DNA from: Streptomyces sp. NBC_00582
GTDB taxonomy: Bacteria; Actinomycetota; Actinomycetes; Streptomycetales; Streptomycetaceae
Assembly: GCF_036345155.1 (NCBI RefSeq)
Contig: NZ_CP107772.1
Coordinates: 3,100,001 to 3,164,000 of the forward strand
DNA: 64,000 nucleotides
Direction of reading: 5' to 3'
This document shows, piece by piece, positions 1 to 7,722 of the stretch. The translations under genes were made by a program, and so were the position numbers. The notes under the pieces are model-generated. The model did no database searches, had not been told where the DNA came from, and saw nothing but the letters and a program-made list of their open reading frames with translations. Position 1 is the stretch's first letter, and each line of letters begins with the position of its first letter.

Positions 1-832
1 GCTGACCGAGCGCGGGGACACGGTCACCGAGAACGCGCTGCTGGCCGCCGCCCGGCACGACGGGGTGACCGTCATCCGCAACGCCTCCTCCAACTACATG
101 GTCCAGGACCTGTGCTTCTTCCTGGAGGCCCTGGGCGTGCGGGTCGAGGGCATCGGCACCACCACCCTCACCGTGCACGGTGTCCCGGACATCGACGCCG
201 ACGTCGACTACTCCCCCTCCGAGGACCCGGTCGAGGCGATGAGCCTGCTGGCCGCCGCCGTGGTCACGGAGTCGGAGCTGACCGTGCGCCGCGTCCCCAT
301 CGAGTTCCTGGAGATCGAGCTGGCGGTCCTGGAGGAGATGGGCCTCGACCACGACCGCACGCCCGAGTACTTCGCCGACAACGGCCGCACCCGGCTGGTG
401 GACCTGACCGTGCGGCCCTCCAAACTGGAGGCGCCGATCGACAAGATCCACCCGATGCCGTTCCCCGGCCTGAACATCGACAACGTCCCGTTCTTCGCGG
501 CCATCGCGGCCGTCGCGTCGGGCAAGACCCTCATCCACGACTGGGTCTACGACAACCGGGCGATCTATCTCACCGACCTCAACCGGCTCGGTGGCCGGCT
601 CCAGCTACTCGATCCGCACCGGGTCCTGGTGGAGGGTCCGACCCGCTGGCGCGCCGCCGAGATGATGTGCCCGCCGGCCCTGCGCCCGGCCGTGGTCGTC
701 CTGCTGGCGATGATGGCGGCCGAGGGCACCTCCGTGCTGCGGAACGTGTACGTCATCAACCGGGGCTACGAGGATCTCGCCGAGCGGCTGAACTCGATCG
801 GGGCGCAGATCGAGATCTTCCGGGACATCTGA
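1..832 (+). CDS. murA: MurA-family UDP-N-acetylglucosamine 1-carboxyvinyltransferase, 3' part
   Basis: This is the C-terminal ~276 residues of an EPSP-synthase-fold enolpyruvyl transferase; its start lies before the window. MurA transfers enolpyruvate from PEP to UDP-GlcNAc in the cytoplasm, the first committed step of peptidoglycan precursor synthesis. The reading frame is open from base 2. Visible family signatures are the domain-crossover stretch TENALLAA, the FPGLNIDN region corresponding to the FPTD segment with the catalytic Asp, and the C-terminal INRGYEDLAERLNSIGA, equivalent to the family's HIDRGYE block. The PEP-binding Cys/Asp loop lies in the missing N-terminal part, so fosfomycin sensitivity cannot be judged. 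Streptomyces commonly carry two murA paralogues and I cannot tell which this is. It converges on helR with a 12-bp gap. Confidence 0.85.
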   Translation, partial: LTERGDTVTENALLAAARHDGVTVIRNASSNYMVQDLCFFLEALGVRVEGIGTTTLTVHGVPDIDADVDYSPSEDPVEAMSLLAAAVVTESELTVRRVPIEFLEIELAVLEEMGLDHDRTPEYFADNGRTRLVDLTVRPSKLEAPIDKIHPMPFPGLNIDNVPFFAAIAAVASGKTLIHDWVYDNRAIYLTDLNRLGGRLQLLDPHRVLVEGPTRWRAAEMMCPPALRPAVVVLLAMMAAEGTSVLRNVYVINRGYEDLAERLNSIGAQIEIFRDI

Positions 833-844
833 CGTCAGGAGCCG

Positions 845-3022
845 TCAGGAGCCCGTCAGGACGACGAGTTGCCGGGTGGCGCGGGTCATCGCGACATAGC
901 GGTCGACGGCTCCTTCCACGCCCGTGCCGAACGTCTCGGGCTCGACGAGGACGACCAGGTCGAACTCGAGGCCCTTGGTCAGTTCCGGGGGCAGGGAGCG
1001 GACGCGGGGTGTCCCGGGGAAGGACGGGGCGCCGATGACGCAGGCGATGCCCTCGGAGTGGGCGGCGAGCCATGCGTCGAGGGTCGCGTCCAGATCCGCG
1101 ACCGAGCCGTGGACGACGGGGACGCCGTTGCTGCGGATCGAGGTCGGGACGTTGGCGTCCGGGAGCGCGGCCCGGATGACCGGCTCGGCCTCCGCCATGA
1201 TCTCCGCCGGTGTCCGGTAGTTGACGGACAGGGAGGCCAGGTCGATCCGGTCGAGGCCGATCCGCTCGAGGCGTGCGCCCCACGACTCGGTGAAACCGTG
1301 CCGGGCCTGGGCGCGGTCGCCGACGATGGTGAGGCTGCGGGACGGGCAGCGGGAGAGCAGCATCTGCCATTCGGCGTCGGTGAGTTCCTGGGCCTCGTCG
1401 ACGACGATGTGCGCGAACGGGCCGGCGAGGAGATCCGGGGCGAGGACGGGCAGTTCGGACTCGTCGACCAGGCTGACCCGGGCGTCCGCGCCGCGCAGCA
1501 TGGTCACCAGGCCCTCGCCGTCGTCGCCGTCGGCGCCGGAGTCGGCCACGGCGTGGATCAGGTTGTCGACGACGTGGGACATGCGCTCGCGCTGGGCGGC
1601 GAGGACGGCCTTGTTCCGCTGTGTGCGCCGCGCCGCCTCCGGGTCGCCGAGCCGCTGCCGTGCCGCGTCCAGCAGCGGCAGGTCGGACACCGTCCAGGCC
1701 TGCGGGTCGGCGCGCTGGAGCCGTCGTACGTCGTCGGGGCTCAGCCAGGGAGCGCACATCCGCAGATAGGCGGGCACCGACCACAGGTCCCCCACCAGGT
1801 CGGCCGCCTCCAGCAGCGGCCAGGCGCGCTGGAGGGTCCCGATGAGCTCCTTGTCCTGTCGTAGCGCCCGGCGGAACTGCTCGGGCGGGAGGTCGTCGCC
1901 GTCGTACCGGTCCCGCAGGATCTCGACGAGCTTCTCCCAGATCTGGTTGCGGGCCTCGTTGTGCGGGGTGCCGGGCTCGGGCGCGTCGAACGCCTCGGCC
2001 CAGTCGGCGGCGGTCAGCCGTACGTCGGTCAGGTCGACGGTGACCGTCATGCCCTCGGCGGGCGGCTCCTCGTAGAACCGCACCGCCTTCTCGATCGCCT
2101 TCACGAGGTCCGCGGACGCCTTCAGCCGGGCCACCCCGGGGTCGGTCTCGACGGCCGCCCCGGCCCCCTCGGGAACGAGGTCGCGCAGGACGCAGGTCTG
2201 GACGCCCTCCTCGCCGAGGCTCGGCAGGACGTCGGCGACGTACGACAGATAGGGGCGATGCGGGCCGACGAACAGCACGCCGCCCCGGCGGTGTCCGAGG
2301 CGCGGGTCGGAGTAGAGCAGATGGGCGGTGCGATGCAGGGCGACGACGGTCTTGCCGGTGCCCGGGCCGCCGTCGACGACGAGGGCGCCGCGCGAGCCCG
2401 CCCGGATGATGGCGTCCTGGTCGGCCTGGATGGTGGAGAGCACGTCCCGCATCCGCTCCGACCGGTCGCCGCCCAGGCCGGCGATGAAGGCGGACTGGTC
2501 GTCGAGGGCGGCGGCGTGGCCCTCGAACCCCTCGGCGGTGAACACCTCGTCCCAGTAGTCGCTGATCCGGCCCCGGGTCCAGCGGTAGCGGCGGCGGCTG
2601 GCGAGCCCCATCGGGTCGGCGTGGGTCGCGGCGAAGAACGGCTCGGCCGCCGGGGAGCGCCAGTCGATCAGCAGTCGGCGGCCCTCGCTGTCCGTGAGAC
2701 CGAGCCGGCCGACGTACACGGGTGCGGAGCCGTCCTCGCCGGCCATGTGCCCGAGGCACAGGTCCAGTCCGAACCGGCGCAGGGTCCGCAGCCGGCCGGT
2801 CAGGCGATGGACCTCGATGTCCCGGTCCATCGCCTGCCGACCGGTGCCGCCGGGCGCCCTGAGCTCCGCGTCGAGACGGTCGGACAGTTCGGCGATCGAC
2901 TGCTCCAGGCACTCCGCGATCGCCGCGAAGTGCCGTTCGTCCGCGGCGATCAGCGCCGGATCGGCCTTGTGGGAGAGCTGGTCGGGAAGGTCGAACGCGC
3001 TCGGTACAGGCACTTGGTGCAT
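845..3022 (-). CDS. helR: HelR/HelD-type RNA polymerase-recycling UvrD-like ATPase
   Basis: A 725-aa superfamily 1 helicase-like ATPase. HelD/HelR proteins push arms into the RNA polymerase channels and release stalled or rifamycin-bound enzyme from DNA; HelR gives rifamycin tolerance in Streptomyces venezuelae (known for the family). Seen here: an N-terminal charged helical arm (residues ~15-80), Walker A GGPGTGKTVVAL, Walker B VVDEAQEL, motif IV-like NYRTPAEIM, motif V TKGLEFD and motif VI YVAMTRATR near the C-terminus. The start is the ATG at 3022 because AAAGGGG lies just upstream; a longer open frame upstream has no coding support. A 20-bp rifamycin-associated element lies 52 bp upstream of the start, which favours HelR over generic HelD. 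It is transcribed alone. Confidence 0.9.
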   Translation of the reverse strand: MHQVPVPSAFDLPDQLSHKADPALIAADERHFAAIAECLEQSIAELSDRLDAELRAPGGTGRQAMDRDIEVHRLTGRLRTLRRFGLDLCLGHMAGEDGSAPVYVGRLGLTDSEGRRLLIDWRSPAAEPFFAATHADPMGLASRRRYRWTRGRISDYWDEVFTAEGFEGHAAALDDQSAFIAGLGGDRSERMRDVLSTIQADQDAIIRAGSRGALVVDGGPGTGKTVVALHRTAHLLYSDPRLGHRRGGVLFVGPHRPYLSYVADVLPSLGEEGVQTCVLRDLVPEGAGAAVETDPGVARLKASADLVKAIEKAVRFYEEPPAEGMTVTVDLTDVRLTAADWAEAFDAPEPGTPHNEARNQIWEKLVEILRDRYDGDDLPPEQFRRALRQDKELIGTLQRAWPLLEAADLVGDLWSVPAYLRMCAPWLSPDDVRRLQRADPQAWTVSDLPLLDAARQRLGDPEAARRTQRNKAVLAAQRERMSHVVDNLIHAVADSGADGDDGEGLVTMLRGADARVSLVDESELPVLAPDLLAGPFAHIVVDEAQELTDAEWQMLLSRCPSRSLTIVGDRAQARHGFTESWGARLERIGLDRIDLASLSVNYRTPAEIMAEAEPVIRAALPDANVPTSIRSNGVPVVHGSVADLDATLDAWLAAHSEGIACVIGAPSFPGTPRVRSLPPELTKGLEFDLVVLVEPETFGTGVEGAVDRYVAMTRATRQLVVLTGS

Positions 3023-3073
3023 ACCCCTTTTTCGCAGAATTCCGGCCACGGCCTGCGATTTTGCGGTACGAGG

Positions 3074-3093
3074 GGGGCCTTGCCGCAAGCCCC
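3074..3093 (-). promoter_or_regulatory. Rifamycin-associated element (RAE) upstream of helR
   Basis: Read on the helR strand the site is GGGGCTTGCGGCAAGGCCCC, an interrupted palindrome (CTTG/CAAG core with G4/C4 flanks) that, from memory, equals the published RAE consensus found upstream of rifamycin-inactivating genes and helR in actinomycetes. It lies 52 bp upstream of the helR ATG. A TATA-like -10 (TATAGC, about 3099-3105 on the minus strand) sits just upstream of it, so the element would fall close to the transcription start. Rifamycin induction is inferred. Confidence 0.85.
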
Positions 3094-3147
3094 CCGGTGC
3101 GCTATAGGTTGTCAGTGGCGAGAGGTGGGTCTTCCCCCTCTCGTTCG

Positions 3148-3441
3148 TCATGTCACCGGATCCAGGAACGTCAGCACCGAGGCGTCCTCCTCGATCAGCG
3201 GGACGAGCGCCGCGTTGAAGGGGCCGCCGTACGGGGCCCGCAGGTGCGCCTGGAAGGCGTCCTCGTCCCGGTACACCTCGAAGATCCAGTAGGCGCGCGG
3301 GACGGCCGCCCTGGTGTACACCTCGAAGGCCAGGTTCCCCTCCTCCTCGCGCACCGTCCGGGCGTACTCCAGGACGAGGCGCGCCACCTCGTCCTCGGCG
3401 CCCTCGCGTGCGGTGAACTCGGCGAGCAGTGTCTTCGTCAT
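3148..3441 (-). CDS. Putative quinol monooxygenase (ABM/YgiN-like)
   Basis: A 97-aa single-domain protein of the antibiotic-biosynthesis-monooxygenase fold, a ferredoxin-like dimeric alpha/beta barrel. Family members oxidise quinols or polyketides with molecular oxygen and no cofactor, or act as small stress proteins. Signatures are the opening MTKTLLAEFTAREG, the central helix with EYARTVREEEGNLAFEVY and the strand AYWIFEVYRDEDAFQAHL followed by PYGGPFNAAL. It ends 15 bp after the kinase gene's stop-proximal region in the same orientation, so both are probably co-transcribed with the PfkB kinase upstream. A direct role in sugar use is not evident; it may simply be a passenger of the operon. 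Confidence 0.8.
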   Translation of the reverse strand: MTKTLLAEFTAREGAEDEVARLVLEYARTVREEEGNLAFEVYTRAAVPRAYWIFEVYRDEDAFQAHLRAPYGGPFNAALVPLIEEDASVLTFLDPVT

Positions 3442-3456
3442 GGTCCGTGGGTCCTT

Positions 3457-4431
3457 TCAGTCGCGGACTGCGTCGGTGAACGGGGGGACGAGCTCCTCCA
3501 GCCGGTTCCGCCAGGGCGGGTTGGGGCCGGCGACCGAGCAGGTCAGGGCGGCGACCCGGGCGGCGAAGCGGCAGGCCTCGGCGACGTCGTCGAGGCGGAG
3601 GCCGGTGAGCCGGCCGCCGAGGAGGCCGCGCTCGCCGAGGTGGTGCAGCAGCCCGGCGGTGAAGGAGTCGCCCGCGCCGACCGTGTCGACGACCTCGGTG
3701 GTCACCGCGGGCACCCGCACCCGTGCGCCGTCGAGCGAGGCCAGGGCGCCCTCGGCGCCGCGGGTGATCACGACGAGCCGTGCCCCGGCCGCGTGCCAGA
3801 GGTCGCAGGCCCGCTCGGGCGGGGTGCCGGGGAGCAGGAGGTGCAGGTCGTCCTCGCTCAGCCGGAGGATGTCGGCGAGGGCGCACCAGCGGGTCAGCCG
3901 GGCGCGGTAGACGTCGGGAGCGACCAGGAGTGGGCGCACGTTGGGGTCGATGCTGACGGTCGCCCGGGAGGCGGCGGTGGCCAGGAAGTCCTCGACGGCC
4001 GCCGCGCCGGGCGCGCGGACCAGGGCCAGGGAACCGGTGTGCACGCACGCCGTGCCGGACAGGTCCACGCGGGCCAGCTCGTCCGGCGTCCACTGCCAGT
4101 CGGCGGTGTTCTGGGCGTGGAAGGAGAAGGCGGCCTGGCCGCGGTCGTCGAGTTCGGCCACGGCGAGGGTGCTGGGTTCGGCGGCCTCGACGGCGTACGA
4201 CAGGTCCACCCCGGACGCCTCCAGATGGGCGCGGAACAGCCGCCCGAAGACATCGCCGGACAGGCGCGCCAGGAAGCGGGCGGGGGTGCCCAGGCGGGCC
4301 AGCGACACGGCCGTGTTGGCTGGTCCGCCGCCCGGCAGGACCCGCAGGGCGAGTTCGTTCGGGGCGCTCGCGGGCTGGGTGAACGCGTCCGCGACGCACT
4401 CCCCCAGGACGATGATCTGACGCGGGCTCAT
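3457..4431 (-). CDS. PfkB-family carbohydrate kinase (fructokinase-like)
   Basis: A 324-aa ribokinase-fold sugar kinase that phosphorylates a free sugar with ATP in the cytoplasm. Signature 1 is the N-terminal GGGPANTAVSLARLG; signature 2 is DTVGAGDSFTAGLL at about residues 245-258, containing the catalytic Asp and the GAGD anion hole. Length is usual for fructokinases. The ATG at 4431 is chosen because AGAGAAGAG precedes it; a longer frame runs upstream through the promoter region and is rejected. It is divergent from the sugar-binding protein gene, with two operator-like palindromes between them, so the kinase probably phosphorylates the sugar imported by that transporter. Fructose is the favoured substrate because the neighbours resemble FrcBCA, but ribose or another hexose is possible. 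Confidence 0.85.
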   Translation of the reverse strand: MSPRQIIVLGECVADAFTQPASAPNELALRVLPGGGPANTAVSLARLGTPARFLARLSGDVFGRLFRAHLEASGVDLSYAVEAAEPSTLAVAELDDRGQAAFSFHAQNTADWQWTPDELARVDLSGTACVHTGSLALVRAPGAAAVEDFLATAASRATVSIDPNVRPLLVAPDVYRARLTRWCALADILRLSEDDLHLLLPGTPPERACDLWHAAGARLVVITRGAEGALASLDGARVRVPAVTTEVVDTVGAGDSFTAGLLHHLGERGLLGGRLTGLRLDDVAEACRFAARVAALTCSVAGPNPPWRNRLEELVPPFTDAVRD

Positions 4432-4582
4432 GGGCTGCTCTTCTCTGCCGGCGACCGTGGGACGGCAGCCGTGGGACGGTGGCCGTGCGGCGGTGCCGAC
4501 GGCCGGCGGACGTTGCTGATTCGTGACGCGTGGAGGGCATTGACGTTTCCGGGAGACGGAGTCCATCATCCTCGCCATGCAG

Positions 4583-4612
4583 TGTCAACGATGACATAAG
4601 TCAACGATGACA
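4583..4612. promoter_or_regulatory. Paired operator palindromes in divergent sugar promoter
   Basis: Two copies of the palindrome tgtcaacgatgaca occur 16 bp apart: an exact copy at 4583-4596 and one with a single change (agtcaacgatgaca) at 4599-4612. Each has TGTCA/TGACA arms and a central CG, typical of LacI-family operators. They lie between the divergent kinase and binding-protein genes, 60-89 bp upstream of the latter's ATG. The LacI regulator at 7723 is the likely ligand-responsive repressor (inference). Confidence 0.6.
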
Positions 4613-4671
4613 ACTCGGGACGGCATCCCTCGATGCCGGCCGCGCCGCTCGCAATCCCGCAGGAGTCGTTC

Positions 4672-5694
4672 ATGTCTCGCACCTCTCGCCTGTCCACCTC
4701 CCTCCTCAGAGCCGCCGCTGTCACCGGCGTCGCGGCCCTGACCCTCACGGCCTGCGGGTCCGGCTCCGGCTCGGACTCCGCGAGCTCCGGATCGGGCTCG
4801 GGCAGCGTCAAGGTCGGTCTGATCACCAAGACGGACACCAACCCGTTCTTCGTGAAGATGAAGGAGGGCGCGGAGCAGGCCGCCAAGGAGAACGGCGCCC
4901 AACTGGTCACCGCCGCAGGCAAGTTCGACGGGGACAACGCCGGTCAGGTGACCGCCATGGAGAACATGGTGGCCTCCGGGGTGAAGGGCATCCTGATCAC
5001 CCCGAGCGACTCCAAGGCCATCGTGCCCGCGATCGCGAAGGCCCGCGCCAAGGGCGTCCTGGTCATCGCGCTGGACACGCCGACCGAGCCGGAGAGCGCG
5101 GTCGACGCCCTCTTCGCCACCGACAACCTCAAGGCCGGGCAGCTCATCGGCGAGTACGCCAAGGCGGCGATGACGGGCAAGACCGCGAAGATAGCCACCC
5201 TCGACCTCGCGCCGGGCGTCTCCGTCGGCGTCCAGCGGCACGACGGTTTCCTCAAGGGCTTCGGCGCCACCGACAAGGACGTGGTCTGCGCCCAGGACAC
5301 CGGCGGCGACCAGGCCAAGGGCCAGACGGCGATGGAGAACTGCCTCCAGAAGGAGCCGGACATCAACGTCGTCTACACGATCAACGAGCCGGCCGCCCTC
5401 GGCGCGTACACCGCGCTGAAGGCCAAGGGCCGGGAGAAGGACGTCCTGATCGTCTCCGTCGACGGCGGCTGCACCGGCACCCGGGCCGTCAAGGACGGCA
5501 AGATCGCCGCGACCTCGCAGCAGTACCCGCTGAAGATGGCCGCCGAGGGCGTCAAGGCCGTGGTGACGTACGCCAAGGACGGCAAGAAGGCCTCCGGGTA
5601 CACCGACACCGGCGTCACCCTGATCACCGACAAGGCGCAGACCGGGGTCGACTCCAAGGACACCGCGTTCGGCCTGGAGAACTGCTGGGGCTGA
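4672..5694 (+). CDS. Sugar ABC transporter substrate-binding lipoprotein (FrcB/RbsB-like)
   Basis: A 340-aa extracellular sugar-binding lipoprotein. The N-terminus has twin Arg/basic residues, a hydrophobic segment [15 protein letters not shown] (lipobox LTAC, Cys at about residue 28) and a Ser/Gly-rich linker, then a periplasmic-binding-protein type 1 fold starting [18 protein letters not shown]. Other markers are [22 protein letters not shown] and the late [22 protein letters not shown], which resembles FrcB of fructose/mannose/ribose importers. The start is the ATG at 4672 with AGGAG 6 bp upstream; an in-frame earlier codon lacks an SD. It is the first gene of the import operon, followed by a hairpin that probably lets this subunit be made in excess over the membrane parts. 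Confidence 0.9.
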   Translation: MSRTSRLSTSLLRAAAVTGVAALTLTACGSGSGSDSASSGSGSGSVKVGLITKTDTNPFFVKMKEGAEQAAKENGAQLVTAAGKFDGDNAGQVTAMENMVASGVKGILITPSDSKAIVPAIAKARAKGVLVIALDTPTEPESAVDALFATDNLKAGQLIGEYAKAAMTGKTAKIATLDLAPGVSVGVQRHDGFLKGFGATDKDVVCAQDTGGDQAKGQTAMENCLQKEPDINVVYTINEPAALGAYTALKAKGREKDVLIVSVDGGCTGTRAVKDGKIAATSQQYPLKMAAEGVKAVVTYAKDGKKASGYTDTGVTLITDKAQTGVDSKDTAFGLENCWG

Positions 5695-5707
5695 GCCGCC
5701 CGCGCCC

Positions 5708-5741
5708 GGCCCGTACGGCGCGCTCCCGCGTCGTACGGGCC
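5708..5741 (+). terminator. Intra-operon hairpin after the binding-protein gene
   Basis: A perfect 10-bp inverted repeat (ggcccgtacg / cgtacgggcc, arms 5708-5717 and 5732-5741, 14-nt loop) starts 13 bp after the binding-protein stop. There is no U-tract, so it is more likely an attenuator or mRNA-stabilising hairpin, as is usual between binding-protein and permease genes. Confidence 0.55.
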
Positions 5742-5763
5742 GCCCTCCCCCGCCGGGCCTGTC

Positions 5764-5801
5764 TCTTCCGACAAGGACTTCTGTCTTCCGACAAGGACTT
5801 C
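5764..5801 (+). repeat. Tandem duplication of the permease ribosome-binding site
   Basis: The 18-bp stretch tcttccgacaaggacttc is repeated exactly at 5764-5781 and 5784-5801, a 20-bp period. Each copy contains AAGGA; only the second is at the correct distance (6 bp) from the permease ATG at 5804. Confidence 0.8.
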
Positions 5802-5803
5802 GC

Positions 5804-6799
5804 ATGACAGCCACGACCACGCCGTACGCCGAGCTCAAGGCACCGACCACGGCCCGCAGACTGCTCACGGCACCGACCACCGGCCCGTTGGTCGCCCTCC
5901 TCCTGGCCTGCGCCTTCTTCTCCTTCTCCACCGACCAGTTCCTCACGGGCGGGAACTTCTCGCTGATCGTGCAGCAGGTGATGGTCGTCGGCACCCTCGC
6001 CATCGGGCAGACCCTGATCATCCTCACCGCCGGCATCGATCTGTCCTGCGGCGCCGTGATGGCGTTCGGCAGCATCGTGATCGCGAAAATGGCCGCCCAG
6101 GGGTCCCTTCCCCCGCTCGTCGCGATCGCGCTGGGCATCGCCGTCTGCGGCGGTTTCGGACTGGTCAACGGGCTGCTGGTGCAGAAGATCCCGCTGCCGC
6201 CGTTCATCGTCACCCTCGGCATGCTCAACGTGGCGTTCGCGCTGACCCACATCTACTCCGAGGAACAGACGGTCACCAGCCTGCCCGCGCCGCTGACCGC
6301 CCTCGGGGAGACCTTCCCGCTCGGCCACACCGACATCACCTACGGCTCCCTCGTCACCATCGCCCTCTTCCTCGCCTTCGCCTACGCGCTGAGCGGCACC
6401 GGCTGGGGCCGGCACGTCTACGCCCTCGGCAACAGCCAGGAAGCCGCCCGGCTGAACGGCATCCGCACCTCCCGGCTCACCATCGGCATCTACAGCGTCG
6501 CGGGTCTGCTCTACGGCGTCGCGGCCCTGCTGCTCATCTCGCGCACCGGGGTCGGCGACCCGCAGGCCGGCCAGACCGACAACCTCGACAGCATCACCGC
6601 CGTCGTCCTCGGCGGGACCAGCCTCTTCGGCGGCCGGGGCTCGGTCCTCGGCACGTTCATCGGCGTGCTCATCGTCGGTGTCTTCCGCAACGGGCTGCAG
6701 CTGATGGGCGTCGCCTCCATCTACCAGACCCTGATCACCGGTGTGCTGGTGATCCTCGCGGTGACCGTCGACCAGATCTCCCGGAAGAAGGCCCGATGA
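5804..6799 (+). CDS. Sugar ABC transporter permease (FrcC/RbsC-like)
   Basis: A 331-aa integral membrane protein of the BPD_transp_2 family, forming the membrane channel of a sugar importer. About 8-10 hydrophobic segments can be read, beginning GPLVALLLACAFFSFS. The family hallmark ILTAGIDLSCGAVMAFGSI is present near residue 80, and the cytoplasmic coupling region NSQEAARLNGIRTSRLTIGIYSVAG near 210. It starts at the ATG at 5804 with AAGGA 6 bp upstream, and its stop overlaps the ATPase start by 4 bp (ATGA), which implies coupled translation. It works with the lipoprotein upstream and the ATPase downstream. Confidence 0.9.
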   Translation: MTATTTPYAELKAPTTARRLLTAPTTGPLVALLLACAFFSFSTDQFLTGGNFSLIVQQVMVVGTLAIGQTLIILTAGIDLSCGAVMAFGSIVIAKMAAQGSLPPLVAIALGIAVCGGFGLVNGLLVQKIPLPPFIVTLGMLNVAFALTHIYSEEQTVTSLPAPLTALGETFPLGHTDITYGSLVTIALFLAFAYALSGTGWGRHVYALGNSQEAARLNGIRTSRLTIGIYSVAGLLYGVAALLLISRTGVGDPQAGQTDNLDSITAVVLGGTSLFGGRGSVLGTFIGVLIVGVFRNGLQLMGVASIYQTLITGVLVILAVTVDQISRKKAR

Positions 6800-7632
6800 C
6801 CGCCACCGACTCCCCCACCCCCGTCCTGCAGGCCCGCGGTCTGGTCAAGCGCTACGGCCATGTCACCGCCATCGACGGCGCCGACTTCGACCTGCTGCCC
6901 GGTGAGGTCCTCGCCGTCATCGGCGACAACGGCGCCGGCAAGACCAGCCTGATCAAGGCGCTCACCGGCGCGGTGGCGCCCGACGCGGGAGAGATCCGGC
7001 TCAACGGAGAGCCCATCACCTTCTCCGGGCCGCAGAGCGCCCGCGCCCACGGCATCGAGACGGTGTATCAGGACCTCGCGGTGGCCGCCTCGATGGACAT
7101 CGCCTCGAACATGTTCCTCGGGCGGGAACTACGGCGCCCCGGTGTCCTCGGCTCCGTCTTCCGGATGCTCGACAAGAAGCGGATGCGGCAGGAGGCCGCC
7201 GAGCACATGGCCGATCTGAAGATCGGGCTGCGCTCGCTGACCCAGTCGGTGGAGACCCTCTCCGGCGGACAGCGGCAGGCCGTGGCGGTCGCCCGGTCCG
7301 TGGCCTGGGCCCGCTCCGTCGTCGTGATGGACGAGCCCACCGCCGCCCTCGGCGTCAAGGAGTCCGGCCAGGTCCTGGACCTGATCCGCCGGGTCCGGGA
7401 CCGGGGCATGCCGGTCGTCCTGATCAGCCACAACATGCCGCACGTCTTCGAGATCGCCGACCGGATCCACGTCCACCGCCTCGGCAGGCGCGCCGCCGTG
7501 ATCAAGCCCTCCGACTACTCCATGGCCGAGGTCGTCGCCATCATGACCGGCGCACTCACCGTGGACGCGGCCGGAGATACTGTCGTGACGGATTCCGAGG
7601 CCGCCAAGGCCGCGGGAGTCCAGGCCGGCTAG
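6796..7632 (+). CDS. Sugar ABC transporter ATP-binding protein (FrcA-like)
   Basis: A 278-aa cytoplasmic ATPase that powers the importer. Motifs in order: Walker A GDNGAGKTSL (about residues 43-52), Q-loop TVYQDLAV, signature LSGGQRQAVAVARSVAW, Walker B VVVMDEPTAAL, and switch His in VVLISHNMPHVFEIADRIHV. It contains one nucleotide-binding domain, unlike double-domain RbsA/XylG; this is the FrcA/ThuK-type arrangement and supports a Frc-like system. The ATG overlaps the permease stop by 4 bp. The LacI-type regulator gene follows after a 90-bp gap. Confidence 0.9.
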   Translation: MTATDSPTPVLQARGLVKRYGHVTAIDGADFDLLPGEVLAVIGDNGAGKTSLIKALTGAVAPDAGEIRLNGEPITFSGPQSARAHGIETVYQDLAVAASMDIASNMFLGRELRRPGVLGSVFRMLDKKRMRQEAAEHMADLKIGLRSLTQSVETLSGGQRQAVAVARSVAWARSVVVMDEPTAALGVKESGQVLDLIRRVRDRGMPVVLISHNMPHVFEIADRIHVHRLGRRAAVIKPSDYSMAEVVAIMTGALTVDAAGDTVVTDSEAAKAAGVQAG

Positions 7633-7722
7633 GACCCCACAGGTTCTGGCGACACGATTCGACTCCAAGGTTCTGCCCGAGGCCGCGGGCGGAACCGACG
7701 AGCACAGGAGACCCGCACCTCC

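Noticed and set aside
3022..4597. A 1250-codon open frame extending helR upstream across the monooxygenase and kinase genes
   Set aside because: The extension is an antisense/other-frame shadow rich in Arg and Pro; the real start at 3022 has an SD and the RAE upstream.
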